Source: Pithys albifrons albifrons | Taxonomy: Eukaryota; Chordata; Aves; Passeriformes; Thamnophilidae | NCBI RefSeq assembly: GCF_047495875.1 | Contig: NC_092465.1 | Coordinates: forward strand, 4,612,160-4,676,159 | Reading direction: 5' to 3' | Length of the DNA: 64,000 nt | Shown here: piece after piece, positions 10,226-22,900 of the stretch | Position numbering within the stretch: the first letter of the stretch is position 1 | Layout of the letters: every line of letters begins with the position of its first letter | Program-made: the position numbers and the translations under genes | The notes under the pieces: model-generated | The model's database searches: none | What the model was told of the DNA's origin: nothing | The model's input: the letters and a program-made list of their open reading frames with translations, nothing else

Positions 10226-12439
10226 CAGAGGTCTCAGAACTGACACGAGCTCTTTGGCTACTTCTCTTTGACCTTGCCCCCTATCTGTTAGCTCTTTGCT
10301 ACATTGCTAAATGCACATTAGCATCCTAACCTAGCTTTTTTTTCTCCTTTGGTTTCAGCTGCCATATATTTGATTTTCTCCCTACTCAACTGAAAAAGGC
10401 ACTCCAAATCTTCCTGTTGCCTCCGATTTCACTTTGGAATTAATTATGCTGTTTTCATTTTTAATTTAGATTATGGCTGTACATTTGCAAAAAATGCTTT
10501 GCTGGGAATGCACGCAACATCATTTGTCAGCATCTGCTCTCCAAACTTGTCTACTGAAGAAGCTCCCATGCCAGAAAAAAATCTGCAAAGTTCAAAAGAG
10601 CTGCACAGAACTTGTTTGACTTTATCCTAATTAAAACTTTAGCATTTGAATTACACATTTGAAATATGAGGCAAATTTTTGCAGCCTTAGAATATTATTT
10701 TCCTGTACATTATGTCAATCTGAAAAGGTATTTCTTTGCTCTTTCCCAATATTTCTCCAGTATTTCTAAATATCTGTTGATTATAGTTGTAAAATACAGA
10801 TCAGCTCACAATTCTTTTGAAGACAGTATTAGGGCTAAATCTATAAAGCTCTTCCCAATACATTTGAAAAAGACAGAAGAGAAGAATTCAGAGACATAAA
10901 GCATCCTAATGTCTGTGTTATGTGATACTTTACAGACATTTTTCCCAAAATGAAATTATTAATTTAGTCAAACCTTGGATTTTGAATCTGTAATCTTTAG
11001 TTGTACTTGACCCATTTTGGTTTAAATAACTACTTTCAAGAGTTAAAATGATTGTAAATTGAAGCTGATTTTCAGTTTGTTCTTCAGACGAATCCGACAC
11101 ACGATTTTTTTCTCCCCCCAATTCCATTGGTTATGAATCTGGGCCAGAAGAAAGGGAGTCTCCATTGCACAACCTACCCCGGCATCTTTAAGAATATTGA
11201 GGCAAATCCAGAATGATGTATTGGTCTCCCAAAGGTAGTTTGCAGTCATAGTTTCATTTACAGATTATTCCTTTGTAATCTCTAGGTATTGTTCTGGTAC
11301 TGTTCTCTAAAACTGATGATGTTATATTTTATCTCTTGAGAGATGTTGAATATAAAACTGCAACCTGAATGATTAGGCTTTGTGAGAAGTCTACCAGCAC
11401 CAAAAATTCCCTCTTTAGCCTGATAAATATCTGTGGAAGGCTCCATTTGTATCAGGAATTAAATAGAGAATGAGGAACATGACCACTTGAAAATAATTTG
11501 TGTCTCCCTCCCAGCTTCCACTTACTCTTAGTCTTTTCCTAAGAAATATTTAGTTATTGTGAAAAATGCTCACAGAAGTTCTGTGCATTAAAAGGCAAAG
11601 AAAAAAAAATCACAGATTTTTATCCTTGCAGCTGACAAGGAAGAAATTACTGTGAGCCATTATGTTTTGCAGGACTGGGGAATACCTTGTGCAAGGGTAA
11701 TGGTGCTGGTCCTTTTGGGAACAGTGACCTTTACGAAGAGCAGCAGCACTCAGCACCCTCCTTCCCTACCCAAAAACACTAATCTGGAAAGACAGAGAAG
11801 GGATGCACAGAGTTCATTAAGCACCTGGAACTAGTTGCTAAGAAAGTATCCCATGAATATGAAAATCCAGCTCACAGAGTGCCAGGCAGCTCTCTGGCAG
11901 GCAATGTCACAAGAGCTATGCCCTTCCACTACAGAGCATATATATTTTTATATATATACTTTTTTTTTCCAGACCATCAGAATTTGTGCTTGTGCTCTGC
12001 GAATCCATCAGCCAGCTCTGATGGCATAACAATAGCTGGTCAAGGACAGAGCATACAATGTCTTTTCACAAGGGGCAAAGGCAATCAAGAGATTTCACAC
12101 ATATTTGTGCTGCCTGAGAAACATCCTTAATGTGTGGGGACACAGACAAGGGTAAGAGCAAGAAAGATAAATTATCTTGCTCCTAGCTACAGTCAGCCTG
12201 TGGATAGAAGCAGATTGACACAGTTGAGTACAAGCACCACGAGCCAGAGACTGTAAATACCTGTTAGAGTGCAAGCTGGGCTGAGCCAGGAAAAATGTCT
12301 CTCTCCTTCCACCTAACCCTTCTGCTCCTCTTTATCTGTCTCTCCTGGTAATTTTATCATCTTTCTCTGAGAGCAGAGAGGGGATGGAAAGGGTAAGTGG
12401 CATTTCTAACCCCAACGCTGGGTACTAAGGGTGAGGTGT
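10226..12439. other. Unique AT-rich sequence, nothing recognised
   Basis: No repeat family, RNA gene or exon recognised. Short T and A runs at 11588-11610 and 11955-11970. Confidence 0.45.
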
Positions 12440-12680
12440 TTAAATCTGCAAAATAGATTTAAGAGTCATCAGCCTCCGGAGACGAGCTCTTAGATTAGCA
12501 GCTCAAAAAACTCTTCTGGAATTATAGCTAAAGCAACTCGTACAAAGCCTCCCAGTAATCCCATTTTTGCACATTTGCAAAAATGGATTGCGTAGGCTGA
12601 GAAATATTCAGTCCTCTGAAACCCGGTAGCTTAAGTGGCTACTGCTGCAGACTTTGGCTAATTACACTGCCAGGTGCAGA
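12440..12680. promoter_or_regulatory. Candidate conserved noncoding element with a perfect hairpin
   Basis: At 12561-12571 CCATTTTTGCA is followed after CATT by its exact reverse complement TGCAAAAATGG (12576-12586), an 11-bp stem with a 4-nt loop. The neighbourhood has AGATTAGCAG and TAGCTTAAGTGG type motifs and clusters of CpG (CCTCCGGAGACG). No repeat family is recognised. The regulatory reading is inference from texture only. Confidence 0.25.
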
Positions 12681-14930
12681 TCCTACAGAAAGATTTAGAC
12701 CTGAGAAGAAAAACATAAGAAAACCATGAAATATTCTTTGAAATATATCTATTTGCCCTCCTCCTAAATCCTTCTGTGTTCTTTATATGTTGTGAAGCTG
12801 CTTCTGCTTTGTGATGGCTGAGGCTTGTACAGAAAATGCTGCATACTGGGACAACATCTCACTCACTGGATTCGTGTCTGGCACTGCACCATCATTCCTG
12901 AGCAGATGAGGATAGTAGGAACTGACCAGATCCAGCCAAGACAGGGGCCAAGCTCTAGGATTCGTTATATCATTAGTATGCCAATGTATCATAAGCCTCT
13001 GTTTTGGATCTGACCTAGGACAAAGCTCTCCGTGCTGTTTTGGGAGGATGATCCTGGCAGATCTTCCCTTTATGGAACACAGATAGCTTTAGGATTGCCT
13101 TGTAGGAACCCAGAACTAGCAAAAGGTCACTAACAAGCTGATAGTGCTGCTGTGCCCAGGCATACGCAAGGATCTGTCTTTCCTCATCATTTAAATAGAG
13201 AATGGGATGCTCTTTTACTCCATTCCAAACTGTGCATGTGCAGATTTCCCTTCATGGAAATCAGGTCAGGGGGAGAAAAGCTGCAGAGTGTCTAAGCCTT
13301 GTCCTGTCATTTGCAGGACACAAGTAGGGAGGGCAGGGAAACGTGCTAATATTTCCACTAATTAATATGTAACTAGAGGTAAGTTCAGCTGTAGCTATAC
13401 CTGACCTAATTAGGGACTGCATCTGGGAACATCCCAGAGAATCCTCCAAGAGTCCCAGCTCCACAAGCAGATGTGGTCCACAGCTTACTATAAATGTGTG
13501 TAATGGACAGGAAAAGTGGGAGTCTTGCCGGTCACTTTGTCTTCTGACATTCCTGCACTGGAAAAGACATGGGAGAGCTCTTTGTACTGAGCAACTGATA
13601 TCCTGAAATCCTGACTGTGCCCAAGAACAGCACAGTGATCATCTGGACACATGACCATATGGCAGGTTGTATGTGCCAGGTGAAGCTCCCAGGAGAGGAG
13701 TTTCCACCTTCAGAATATTACTGCTAATCAGTGTCCTCCAGATTGCAACAGGAATAATGCAGAGGACCCCATCAGGCTCAGACAGAGGTCTAGAAAAGAA
13801 CTAATGGGTTCTGTACATAGGAAATTCAGTACAATATTGAAACATGAATTAAATAGAATACATTGGAATAATATTATCAATGTATCTTGGAATACAGCAG
13901 CAATACTGTTTGATGGTCTCCAATTGAATATGCTTGTTTTGTTTCTCTTCAACTTCTGCATATTGTTTTCTCTCTTTGATTTGGAACTTATTTCAAGTAC
14001 AAAGACTTTATCACAAAGCAGGAAAAAAGCCCAAAACCTGCTCATCGGTCAAAAGCAACCACTTTGCATTTAACATGGAAACACAGCTCCTTAGAACAGC
14101 ACGAATCCCTGATCAAAAGAGAAATTCTATTGTTTTTCAAAAATCAAATATTAGTGATTACTGTAAGGATCACTGCATGAGTGCTGGAGGAGCCCACTGA
14201 ATGCAGGATCTAAGCAACCATGCTAATAACCCTAAATTAGACTACAGTTTACTGAATATTAAGATTGCTGAATATTAAACAGGAAACTTACAAATTCCAA
14301 CACATGCCCTAGATGAATAAAATCATCCCTGAAATGTTCAAATTCATGTACTGTTGAATCACATTTTTCATCTCTGATTGAAGAGCAGAATGACTCTGTG
14401 TTATCTAAGTTTCATCTCCACAGAGAGCTGAAAACAGTGACTGTCATCTTGTATGCCAGATCTGTCACACTTGGGACATCTTGCATGGGGACCCTAAGAG
14501 TATTCAATTTTTAAGTACGGTCTTCTAAAATGCAAGATAAGCTCTGAAAAAATCTCAACAAAAGAGGAAATAAGAAATTAATTCCTGAAGGTACAAGTCA
14601 GATGAAAAGGCACACTTTGCTGTTTCACTTTCGGAGAGAAATAAAACAAACAAAACATCATAATCAAATACAAGGGTTCATGATTAAAACCACAATTAAA
14701 TCAAAACATCACAAATAATGTCTGCTTGCTGTAATTAAAACTTAAGGCACAGGAATGGGTGCCTTGGAGGCAGCTCTCATTGCCTGCTAGAGCTCATATC
14801 CTTGCTTAGCTACTGTGTTGATAACTGGTTAAGAAATGCTGACAGACATATTCAGTTGAAATATTGGTGGACTAACTGTAAAATAGCAACAAAAACGTTC
14901 TACTTGAGAAGACAGATAATGACTTTTTTT
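12681..14930. other. Unique AT-rich sequence, nothing recognised
   Basis: No repeat family or gene recognised. Open frames at 13728-14045 and 13804-14073 lie on opposite strands of the same DNA and are unsupported. Confidence 0.45.
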
Positions 14931-14935
14931 GTGTA

Positions 14936-14985
<50 letters not shown>

Positions 14986-14988
14986 CAC
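14931..14988 (+). repeat. Compound (GT)n(AT)n microsatellite
   Basis: GTGTATGTGT plus five further GT units (14931-14950) pass into an uninterrupted AT tract (14951-14979), then ACATATACACAG. The open frames on both strands here are simple-repeat artefacts. Confidence 0.97.
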
Positions 14989-15399
14989 AGTTTTCTTTAT
15001 TACAATGAAGTGTGACCTGGAGTCAAAGCCCATAAATAAGATAATAAGATAAAAAGAAAGTTGTGTCATATCTGAAAACCCATCATCCCACCCTCGTTCT
15101 TCTTTTTTTTGCTCTCTATCAGGAAAAGAGCTCCAACCTTCACCTTAAGGCTTTGAGTGAATAATTTCATCAATTAAGATGTAATTGTCCAACAACAAGT
15201 ACCTTCAGGAATTTCCCCAACCCCCTGCAATATGGCTCAACCCAGCTGGAAAAAATCATCAAGTGTTTTTGGGGTGATGCCCCAAAATACTTGTGCATTA
15301 CCCAAACTATTACTGGTAGCCTAATACAGAACAGGTCCAGGGGTGCTGAGTGAGCCCATGAGTAAAAGGATTGGACCAGTGAAATCTTCATGTTTTATG
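14989..15399. other. Unique sequence, nothing recognised
   Basis: No repeat family or gene recognised. Confidence 0.45.
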
Positions 15400-15960
15400 C
15401 TGGATGAAGTGTGTCAAAAGCAATGCCTTTGCTATTAAAATTAATTGTCTTAAGCAGTAGGTGACATTAAAACTTGAATTTACAGCTCGTTCTTTTAAGG
15501 TGCTGAACTGCATGGCTTTAATCCCCAAAGACATTAATGCAGGTACTTAAACTTTGTACGTATGGAGTATTATTGGTGTAAGCACTTCGTTAAAAGGGGC
15601 CAGATTACAAAGCCTCTTTGAGGATCTAGCCCTCAGCAGTGAAAAAAGCAGTTTAGGCCAAAGACATCAGAGTGGGCTGGAGCCCACATGAGTTATTTGC
15701 ATTTGGAATGAGAGCATTTTAATAATTTAATCACTTTTGAAAAGCATTGTGCAGAGATCCCCAGTCATTTTGAGGAACTAAGTCCTCTTAAATTCTAATT
15801 CTTACCCTTCTGCTTATTCACAAAATAGCTTTAAGAAATATCTTGCCATGCCGCAGCTTTTCCATCTCTACAATACGTTCCTCAAAGGGCCATTGTGCCT
15901 GTCATTAAATAATGCTGCTAAAGCACTCTGAAGATCTGCACTGGTATATATATTGCAAGA
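15400..15960. promoter_or_regulatory. Candidate conserved noncoding element (POU octamer, ATTA sites)
   Basis: The region contains an exact POU octamer ATTTGCAT (15695-15702). A perfect short hairpin lies just before it (GTGGGCT at 15672-15678, GG, AGCCCAC at 15681-15687). Many TAATTG, TTAAT and AATAATTTAATCAC type homeodomain cores are spread across it. It has no repeat signature and a balanced composition unlike the simple AT tracts around it. This texture is typical of developmental enhancers, but conservation cannot be seen from one sequence. Confidence 0.3.
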
Positions 15961-16628
15961 GAAATCATTATTGTAGCGTTAGTACCATATGAAGTTTGAT
16001 ACAAATCCATGAACTATTCCATTGGTTACAATTCTTTAAACACAATCTCCAGCATAAAGATATTAAGTGTTAGAAATAGTTGACTACTTTAGAACATAGT
16101 TCTCTGAAACCTTTATTCTTATAGCTATATTATATTCAAATGTCAGAATATATCCAAACTCCTATTTTTATTTTAAGCTTGGCTGATTTATTGATGGCTG
16201 TGCTTAATTTTTAAAACATTTTCTCCTTTGGAAATTAGTCTTCTGTCAACCTTTCTAATGTACACAATCTGGAGTCACAGCATTCATCTTAAGCAGCTTA
16301 GCATTAATGTTTAATTCTGCAGTCTTTACTCTGGCTGTGCTGAACAGTTTGATAGTTTATGTCTTTTGCAATCAGTAGCTAAAAAATTTCTTGTGTTCTT
16401 GACTGTACTGATAGTAACTTCTCATCCTCTCTCACTCTATTTTCCCTGAGGTTTTTCCCCTGTAATTTCTACCTGGTTTACAATATTTTTCAATAACAGA
16501 TAAATGTGAAAGCCAGAAATCAAAATTCTGAAAGACACAGGCTCTCTGGCCCCTCTTGGGATTCTGGAGTTCATGAGATGTTTTTGAATCAGATTATCTG
16601 AGCACCCATAGACTTACCTGCTTCTCTG
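15961..16628. other. Unique AT-rich sequence, nothing recognised
   Basis: No repeat family or gene recognised. Confidence 0.45.
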
Positions 16629-16742
16629 AGTCATAGAATCCTGCAATAATTTGAGTTTGAAGGAACTTTATAGTTCATCTAGTTCCAACATCATGCCACT
16701 AGAGCAGTTTGCTCCAAACCCCATCCAACCTGGCCTTGGGTC
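16629..16742 (-). mobile_element. CR1 LINE 3' fragment with internal deletion
   Basis: TCATAGAATCCTGCAATAAT, then TTTGAAGGAACTTTATAGTTC, ATCTAGTTCCAAC and GCTCCAAACCCCATCCAACC give the 3' end of CR1 in reverse orientation. The usual segment between the TTCCAAC block and ACCAGGTTGCTC (the GGGCAGGGACACC part) is mostly missing. The copy fades after GGCCTTGGGTC. Confidence 0.85.
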
Positions 16743-17129
16743 ATCCCTTTGGCACTCCAGGCTTTAGCCACACCAGTTCTCCTCAGTCCATGAATAGCTC
16801 CTATCCCACAGAGCAGACTTGCACACCAGGATTTTTCTTTCTTTAACAAGCAGAAACAATTCATCAACCCTCTTTCACACTTAATATAGGACAAGACAAC
16901 TCAAGGGGTGCCTTCTGCACTGACCCAAACTCCATAGGGGAATTTAAGCCAGCTTAAGTGCATTGCTTCTCTTTATTTTTCATATTTCAATGTACATTTG
17001 TACGTGTTACACACCTACATTTCTTGTACACCCCAGATTTTGCTATCTACTAGAATCCACACCAGCAAGCCCCTCTGGTGGGGTTTGAGCCTGATTTAAG
17101 GCTGCTATTCTGAAGCACATGGAGATTGG
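16743..17129. other. Unique sequence, nothing certain
   Basis: The first ~150 bp could be a diverged continuation of the CR1 just upstream, but I cannot align it by eye. Nothing else recognised. Confidence 0.35.
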
Positions 17130-17300
17130 GTAGGTAAGTATATATTTAACATTACCATGCTTATCTTCTATTAAAGCTAATAGGACTGAGCACTTGTTTA
17201 ATGTTAATTATACCCTTATGTGGTTTATGGATTGGGGCCTGGATTACTTATTTGATTACAATTAGGCCTGTGATTGCATGTTCACTGAGCTGAGACAATT
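17130..17300. promoter_or_regulatory. Homeodomain-motif-rich patch, possible noncoding element
   Basis: Dense ATTA/TAAT cores (GTTAATTATACC, GGATTACTTATTTGATTAC, CAATTAGGCC) in a sequence without repeat signature. It is weaker than the patches at 15.4 and 18.5 kb. Confidence 0.18.
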
Positions 17301-17970
17301 CAGCAAAGAGCCTGAGTGCTGTCCTACCCCACCTCCCCTCATTTTGAGTAACAGAAGTTGCTACATTGGCGCTGCCGAGGGGTTTCTATTTGCCTTGTGG
17401 TAAGGATAGATTTGAAAATAAAAATACCATTACTTCTTTTCTCGGTGCCTTGTGACCACGTACAGAGACAGAGCTCTCTCAATGAGAGATAGCAAACCAT
17501 CCCCAAAACACAAAGCTTTTACATCTCTAGTACATGAATATACACATGCATTACCTCCATCCAGAGAAGTTGTAAACAAGACGAACTCTTCTAACCTCAG
17601 TCAAAACTGTCAAACTAAAAACAAGAGAATAAATTCTCTAGGGAAAAGGAGGAGGTAGAGCAACCTTTAGCAGAGCAGCAAGATCTCAGCCCTCCCACTG
17701 TAAAAGCAGAAACTCAAGGGAAGAAACTCCTGTCCTGTTAAACACTAACAGGCTTAGAGCTTAGTGTGACTGCAGCAATTTAACAGTGACCTTGCAGAGT
17801 CAAAACCCACCATCAGCTGGAAACAATATTAATTATAATAGCACAAAGTGATGCAGTTAAAATTCATTTTACAGAGGGTAATGTTTACAAAGTTTTTTAA
17901 ATAGTTCATTTCTTTATGCAAAGTGCTTTCCTTAGACAAACACATTAAGGAAAACTGATATCCTCATCAG
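17301..17970. other. Unique sequence, nothing recognised
   Basis: No repeat family or gene recognised. Confidence 0.45.
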
Positions 17971-18110
17971 AATGATCTTGTGGTTAAGGTAACAGATTGG
18001 GAGTCATTTCCGAGGTCTGTGTCCTTTTGGTGTCTTATCTTTCAGAGACAGATTGTGAACCAGTTATCCTCATTGATGAGTAGCACTTGCACTAGTTGTC
18101 CCATACACAA
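17971..18110 (+). repeat. Ancient tRNA-derived SINE relic (MIR/AmnSINE-like)
   Basis: GATCTTGTGGTTAAGGTAAC (A-box-like, 17975-17994), then GATTGGGAGTCATTTCCGAGG and a weak B box (GGTCTGTGTCC, 18015-18025), resembles the head of amniote tRNA-derived SINEs. A second motif, GAGTAGCACTTGCACTAG, near 18078-18095 resembles the tail motif of old sauropsid SINEs. Badly decayed; family uncertain. Confidence 0.45.
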
Positions 18111-18539
18111 TAATGATACAGCTCGTGCAGGCAGTCATCCATCACTGCAAAAAAGATGTTCTCAATGTAACCTTTAGACTGAATGAGATGTTCAGGGAAG
18201 TTACTATCTCCTCCTGCATTTAGCACAAAGGTCTCCCTGCAGCTGGCATGTCAAAGGATTTGAAGTACAACTAAAGACAACCTCAACTGTAGCCAAAAAA
18301 TATCTTTCTAGAATATTTAAGTAAAGACTATTACAGGCAAAATATTAAATTCTTAATATTTTCCCCTGTAAAATCATTATAATCCACCCTCCTACATCTT
18401 GATGATCTTAGAAGTCTTTTCCAAGCTAAATTGTTCTATTTGAGACCTCAAGGACAAATTTGAGGCTAAAGTATAAAAGAAAAAGAATAGTTAAATAGTG
18501 ATCCATATATAAAATCTTAGTTTGTGTTTTGGTTTTTTT
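18111..18539. other. AT-rich sequence, nothing recognised
   Basis: No repeat family or gene recognised. Confidence 0.45.
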
Positions 18540-18860
18540 TCCCATAAATGGCAATCATCCAAACTATCAATCATCTGGAGAGGAAGAATCAGCAGGCAAT
18601 CTAATTCAAGGAATTAGATTGTAATGCCTGATGTAGATGTACGAGTTAATTTAAATAATGAGTCACCTGGTAGGCAATCAAATCTAGGTCAGGACATTTA
18701 GCAGGCTGAAAATAATGAGTCTAACAGCAACAGAGCTAACAAAACAATCCAGATAATAATGACAGCACAGAATGACAGTCCTAACGTAATCAGACAGTGT
18801 GCACAAACTGTAAATAGACAGAGTAAAGAGAATGAACTTGTGTAGGGAGGCAAAACATAT
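18540..18860. promoter_or_regulatory. Candidate conserved noncoding element with homeodomain palindrome
   Basis: A perfect 11-bp inverted repeat, CAATCTAATTC (18597-18607) and GAATTAGATTG (18611-18621), surrounds AAG and carries a TAATT core in each arm. Around it are repeated ATCAATCATC, CAATCAAATC, TAATGACAG and AGACAG-type motifs of the PBX/MEIS/HOX class. The patch is free of recognised repeats. The motif density and absence of simple repeats suggest a regulatory element, but that is inference. Confidence 0.35.
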
Positions 18861-19762
18861 TCTCCAATGAAACTATTATAGGAGAATTATGTTTGGTTAA
18901 AAGGAAGCATAGTGACAATCACAGTGAGGACATGCAATATTTATGTGCTCTGACTGCATCTACGATATCTGTGAAAGCTTCTTTTCCAGCTTTTTTGTTT
19001 GTTTTGCTTTGTATGTAAAGCAAACACAGTAAAAGTTGATTGCTGTTTGCTTTAGGAAGTGAGGCAGAAAAAAACCTGTCTAGTTTCTTTTCCTGACTTT
19101 TGCTGGAATTAATTCATGGTCTTGATTTAGGAAATTGCCTCTTGCTTCAAGAAAACAAGACTAGGAGGGTAAAAGAAAGCAAATGTTCAAAAGGAGCTCC
19201 TCCTGCAGTCCCCTCTGTCTTGGTGTTCACATGGATCAGGATATTGGAAACACAGCTAGTAGGGACAGGCACCAGGGACAGGGATTTTCATACCAGCATC
19301 CTCTGCAAGCCCCTCATTAAACTGAGGTTGTGGAGCTTCACACCTTGTGCTCCCCAAGCAGCCCAGAGGCTGTGACCACACACAGGCACTTCTGCTGCTG
19401 AAGAGCACAAACAGATTTGTTTGAGAGGAAACACTAGATGTCAGCAGCTCTCCTCGCTCTCCAAAGGGCACTCCCTGCTCAAGAACACAGTTTGTAGCTA
19501 ATCCGTCTGCTCCTGTCTGGGGGCACAGTTGCCATTTTATGGGATTTTTATCTCCACATTGTCCTGCCTGCATCCAGCTGTTTTCTCCTTGTGTTTGATT
19601 TCAGTCGTGTTCATTCACACAAGAAGAGGGCAACTGGTTCAGCTGGTGTGTCAGGGACTGGGGTCTGAAAATGTCTTTACACAGGCCACAAGGTAAAGTA
19701 TTTCACCAATACTGTGGGAAGGCCAGTCCTTCCTTCCCCAGTGCTCTGCTCCAGCAATTTTG
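18861..19762. other. Unique sequence, nothing recognised
   Basis: Holds an imperfect inverted repeat near 18999-19026 (TGTTTTGCTTT / AAAGCAAACA). No repeat family or gene recognised; open frames at 19100-19375 and 19256-19573 (opposite strands) are unsupported. Confidence 0.45.
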
Positions 19763-19908
19763 GAATTGAAGCATAACTAAGGTTGGAAAAGACCTCTAAG
19801 ATAATTGAGTCCAACTCAGCACTGCCAAGCCCACCACTAACTCATGTCCCCAAGTGCCACATCCAAGGCTCCATCACTGCCCAACATTTTTTCCTGACCA
19901 ATGCTTCC
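19763..19908 (-). mobile_element. CR1 LINE 3' fragment, older subfamily
   Basis: AAGGTTGGAAAAGACCTCTAA, ATAATTGAGTCCAACTCAGC, ACTGCCAAGCCCACCACTAA and CATGTCCCCAAGTGCCACATC are diagnostic of the CR1 subfamily whose plus-sense end reads GATCTTAGAGGTCTTTTCC. Part of the interior (the TTAAATACCTCCAGGGATGG segment) is missing before CCATCACTGCCC. The octamer tail is not preserved. Confidence 0.88.
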
Positions 19909-19929
19909 TTTTTTTTTTTTTTTTTTTTT
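19909..19929 (+). repeat. Poly(T) run, 21 nt
   Basis: An uninterrupted T run abuts the truncated end of the CR1 fragment. Confidence 0.9.
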
Positions 19930-22900
19930 AAGAATAGCTCTATTTTACTAACAATATTACCAATGTTCTTGGATAAAATGGGAAATGGCAACAGATTTAC
20001 CTATTCAGATGAATTTTATAATCCATTACCCATATGATGCTCCAGGCAACTGGCACTCTACTGGCTTGTTACTAATGTTGGTCTGTTGAATTTATTCAGC
20101 TTAAACTAGGAGGGAAGCAGATAGGAGATGACTACCAAATAAATATTCTTCAACTTCAGCATCTCATTATGCCTTCAAATTTGGTATCTCATAATGTCTT
20201 AAAATGAATGATGGTGTTCCCTTCCATAACTCCAGGTAGTCAGCCAATGTTAAGCAGCCCATTTTTCCCCTCTGTAAGCAGTTTATTTAGTTTTTAATTA
20301 CAATTTCAGTTTTAAAAGCATTGTTAAATTACCTTGACAGATTTTAAGAAGGACAGCGCTTTGTAGCTCAGCTTTATGTTTCCAAGCATGTCACAAACTC
20401 CTTCAAGAGAATCTGTGGGAGCTCTGATGATTCCTTACATCATGCTTTTTTTTTTTCTTTGAAAAGTCAAAAGGGAGTGATCAGACTTTATTATTACCTA
20501 CATCAGTGTGAATTGTCTTTGCCTATGAACTGGACCTACTGTGGTGATAAAGCAGTTCGTGGTAGCTACTTGCAAAAGCTAATCAGGTTTCAGTAATGTA
20601 AAATGGGTGAGGAGCCTAAAATGGCTTTTTTAAAGGTGTAAAAATTTAATCTTCTAAAACAATTTTAACCATTGAGAATTAGCCATAATATTTCAGTTTT
20701 GTTTGCCTTTTCATTTCATCTTCACACACACACTAAAAGACAGTGAAAGCAATTTCTGAAGCATTCAGGATCAAAAGAGCAATAGCTCTGCTTTCCTGCA
20801 GCAGCACAAGTTGAGTCATCATAATATCCATGACCAAAGGGGCCTGACATAGTGCCAAGGGCAAGGGATGCTGAATCAAGAGATTCCACCTATTCCTCTA
20901 GTTCTGCTAGTGATCTTCTGTTTTCTGTTGCTGAAATCATTGTGTATTTTTGTGGTAGTTTCTGTCTCACCCTCTGTTTATACTGCAGATTTCTTTTAGG
21001 ACTTCTGAGCTCTGCTGCAACAGCAGTCAGGGAGGAAGCAGAGACATTATTCTCTCATCCCTATTCTATGCTAAATTAAGGATTCTCTGTATTGCAAAAC
21101 CAGATGCATTTGTTGTTACTTAATTCTGTTAATCTGTTTTATGTATTCCCAAAGTTAACAAGAAGTTTTTAATACATCAGAGAATCAGAGCTCATTGCAC
21201 AAAGAAGGTTGTGGTGTGTTTTGGGGTCCACTTAAACAAAGGGAGCCTTGTAAATGAGAATTGATAACTAAAAAGCAGACTGAAGGTTTTAGAATTCACA
21301 AGAAAGCACCAGTCTGCATGGGAACTATGAAAATCACAACCTTACCTCTTCTTCCTATATTTTATTTCTGTGATCTTGTTTCACAGACATTGGGGCCTGT
21401 CATGACTGGAATCTTTTTCACAACTGGAGAATGGCACATTTATGTTGCAACTGCTAAAAACATTTGGCTACCTGACTTACTAAAATGCTAATCCTTGAAA
21501 TAGTATTTTTCCTCCTTTTACACATATTTTACAGTTCTTAGATGCCTGAAATAGTAATGCCATATGTAATTCTCTTTCTAGCCAAGCCTACTTAAAATGC
21601 TCGCTCAGGAGTAATAAGAGCAATATTTTTTCTAATCAGGTCCCCTTGGAACGAAATAATGGAAAAACTGTTCCTGCCAGTTCATGCTGATTACCTGTGT
21701 GTCTCATTACTCTAAACCCTATCTGACAGCAGCACAGTCATAACTGTCTTTCAACAAGAGCTACCACTGAGTCTTTTAAAAATAATTTTATTTCAATTTC
21801 TAGCTGGTTCTAGCTTAAACAGCACATTTAATTGCCTAATAAGCAGTTCATAAGAAGAACATAATTTCAAAGTAAAATGTTGGACCTATCCACTCTTTGA
21901 CAGCGACAGAAATTAGAGATGCCTTTTAAGTTCTCCAGTGCAAGTTATTCTGCAACACAGGATTCAGCAACCTGAAAACTTGTTAGACTACTGATTACGC
22001 TTTCAAAGCATGCACAGAATTAAAAAATAATAATAAAAATTATTGTAAATATTAAGCAATTACTGAAGGCAAAAGATAAAATCTTTTGACTGCTTCAGAA
22101 GTAGCAGTAGGCTCTAAATTACTAAAATCCCAACAGGTTTGGTATGTGTGTACATGGAAAACTTTCCACTGGAAATTGCTGTTATTTTGTTACCACATGA
22201 AATATTTGTAGAAATGTACAATGTACCATCTGTGGGGTCTAATTTTGTCTGACATCCTGTGTAACAAAGACCACAGAATTTAACCCCTATACATTTCCTT
22301 TTAGCTCAGTTATATGTGCCTGATGAACCTCCAGGTTATCTTGAGGAGACCCAGAGATGATGGACTGGATGGACTAAGTCACATTAAATCCATAAGTTTA
22401 ACAGGGAAATTTCCTAAGGATTTATGGAAGGCAGACTTCAGTCACCAGTGCCAGAATATCTCACCTCCATTGCTTTGTCCACACGTGTCCCTGAGGCTGT
22501 GCATGTGATGGATCCTCTTGATCACTTCCATGCTCATGTCTGGCAGGGAAAATTAAAGTTGCAAAGGAAAATGAGCAGGGAAGAGGATGGGAGGACCAGG
22601 GTCCTTCAGCATGGAGCTGAGATGTGACTGTCAAATATTCTGGAATTAATCATATCCTAACAAGGCATGGCCACAGATCTAAAATCCCAATTCACCAGGT
22701 CACAGATGAACAAGTCCTTCACCTTCTGGATTTTTGTTCTGTCTTGAATCCTCAAATAATTAAAGTGCAACCTGGGTATTTACTGAACATCCAGGAGTGT
22801 TCTCAGTATCTGGAACACAATAAATCCAGTTACTACAGGAGATAACCCATAGGAAGGCAGTAAAATCAGTTGAGGTTTTTAATTTTAATTCCATTGGAAG

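Noticed and set aside
14802..15069. Open frames on both strands with VCVYIYIYI-type repeats
   Set aside because: Direct products of the (GT)n(AT)n microsatellite.
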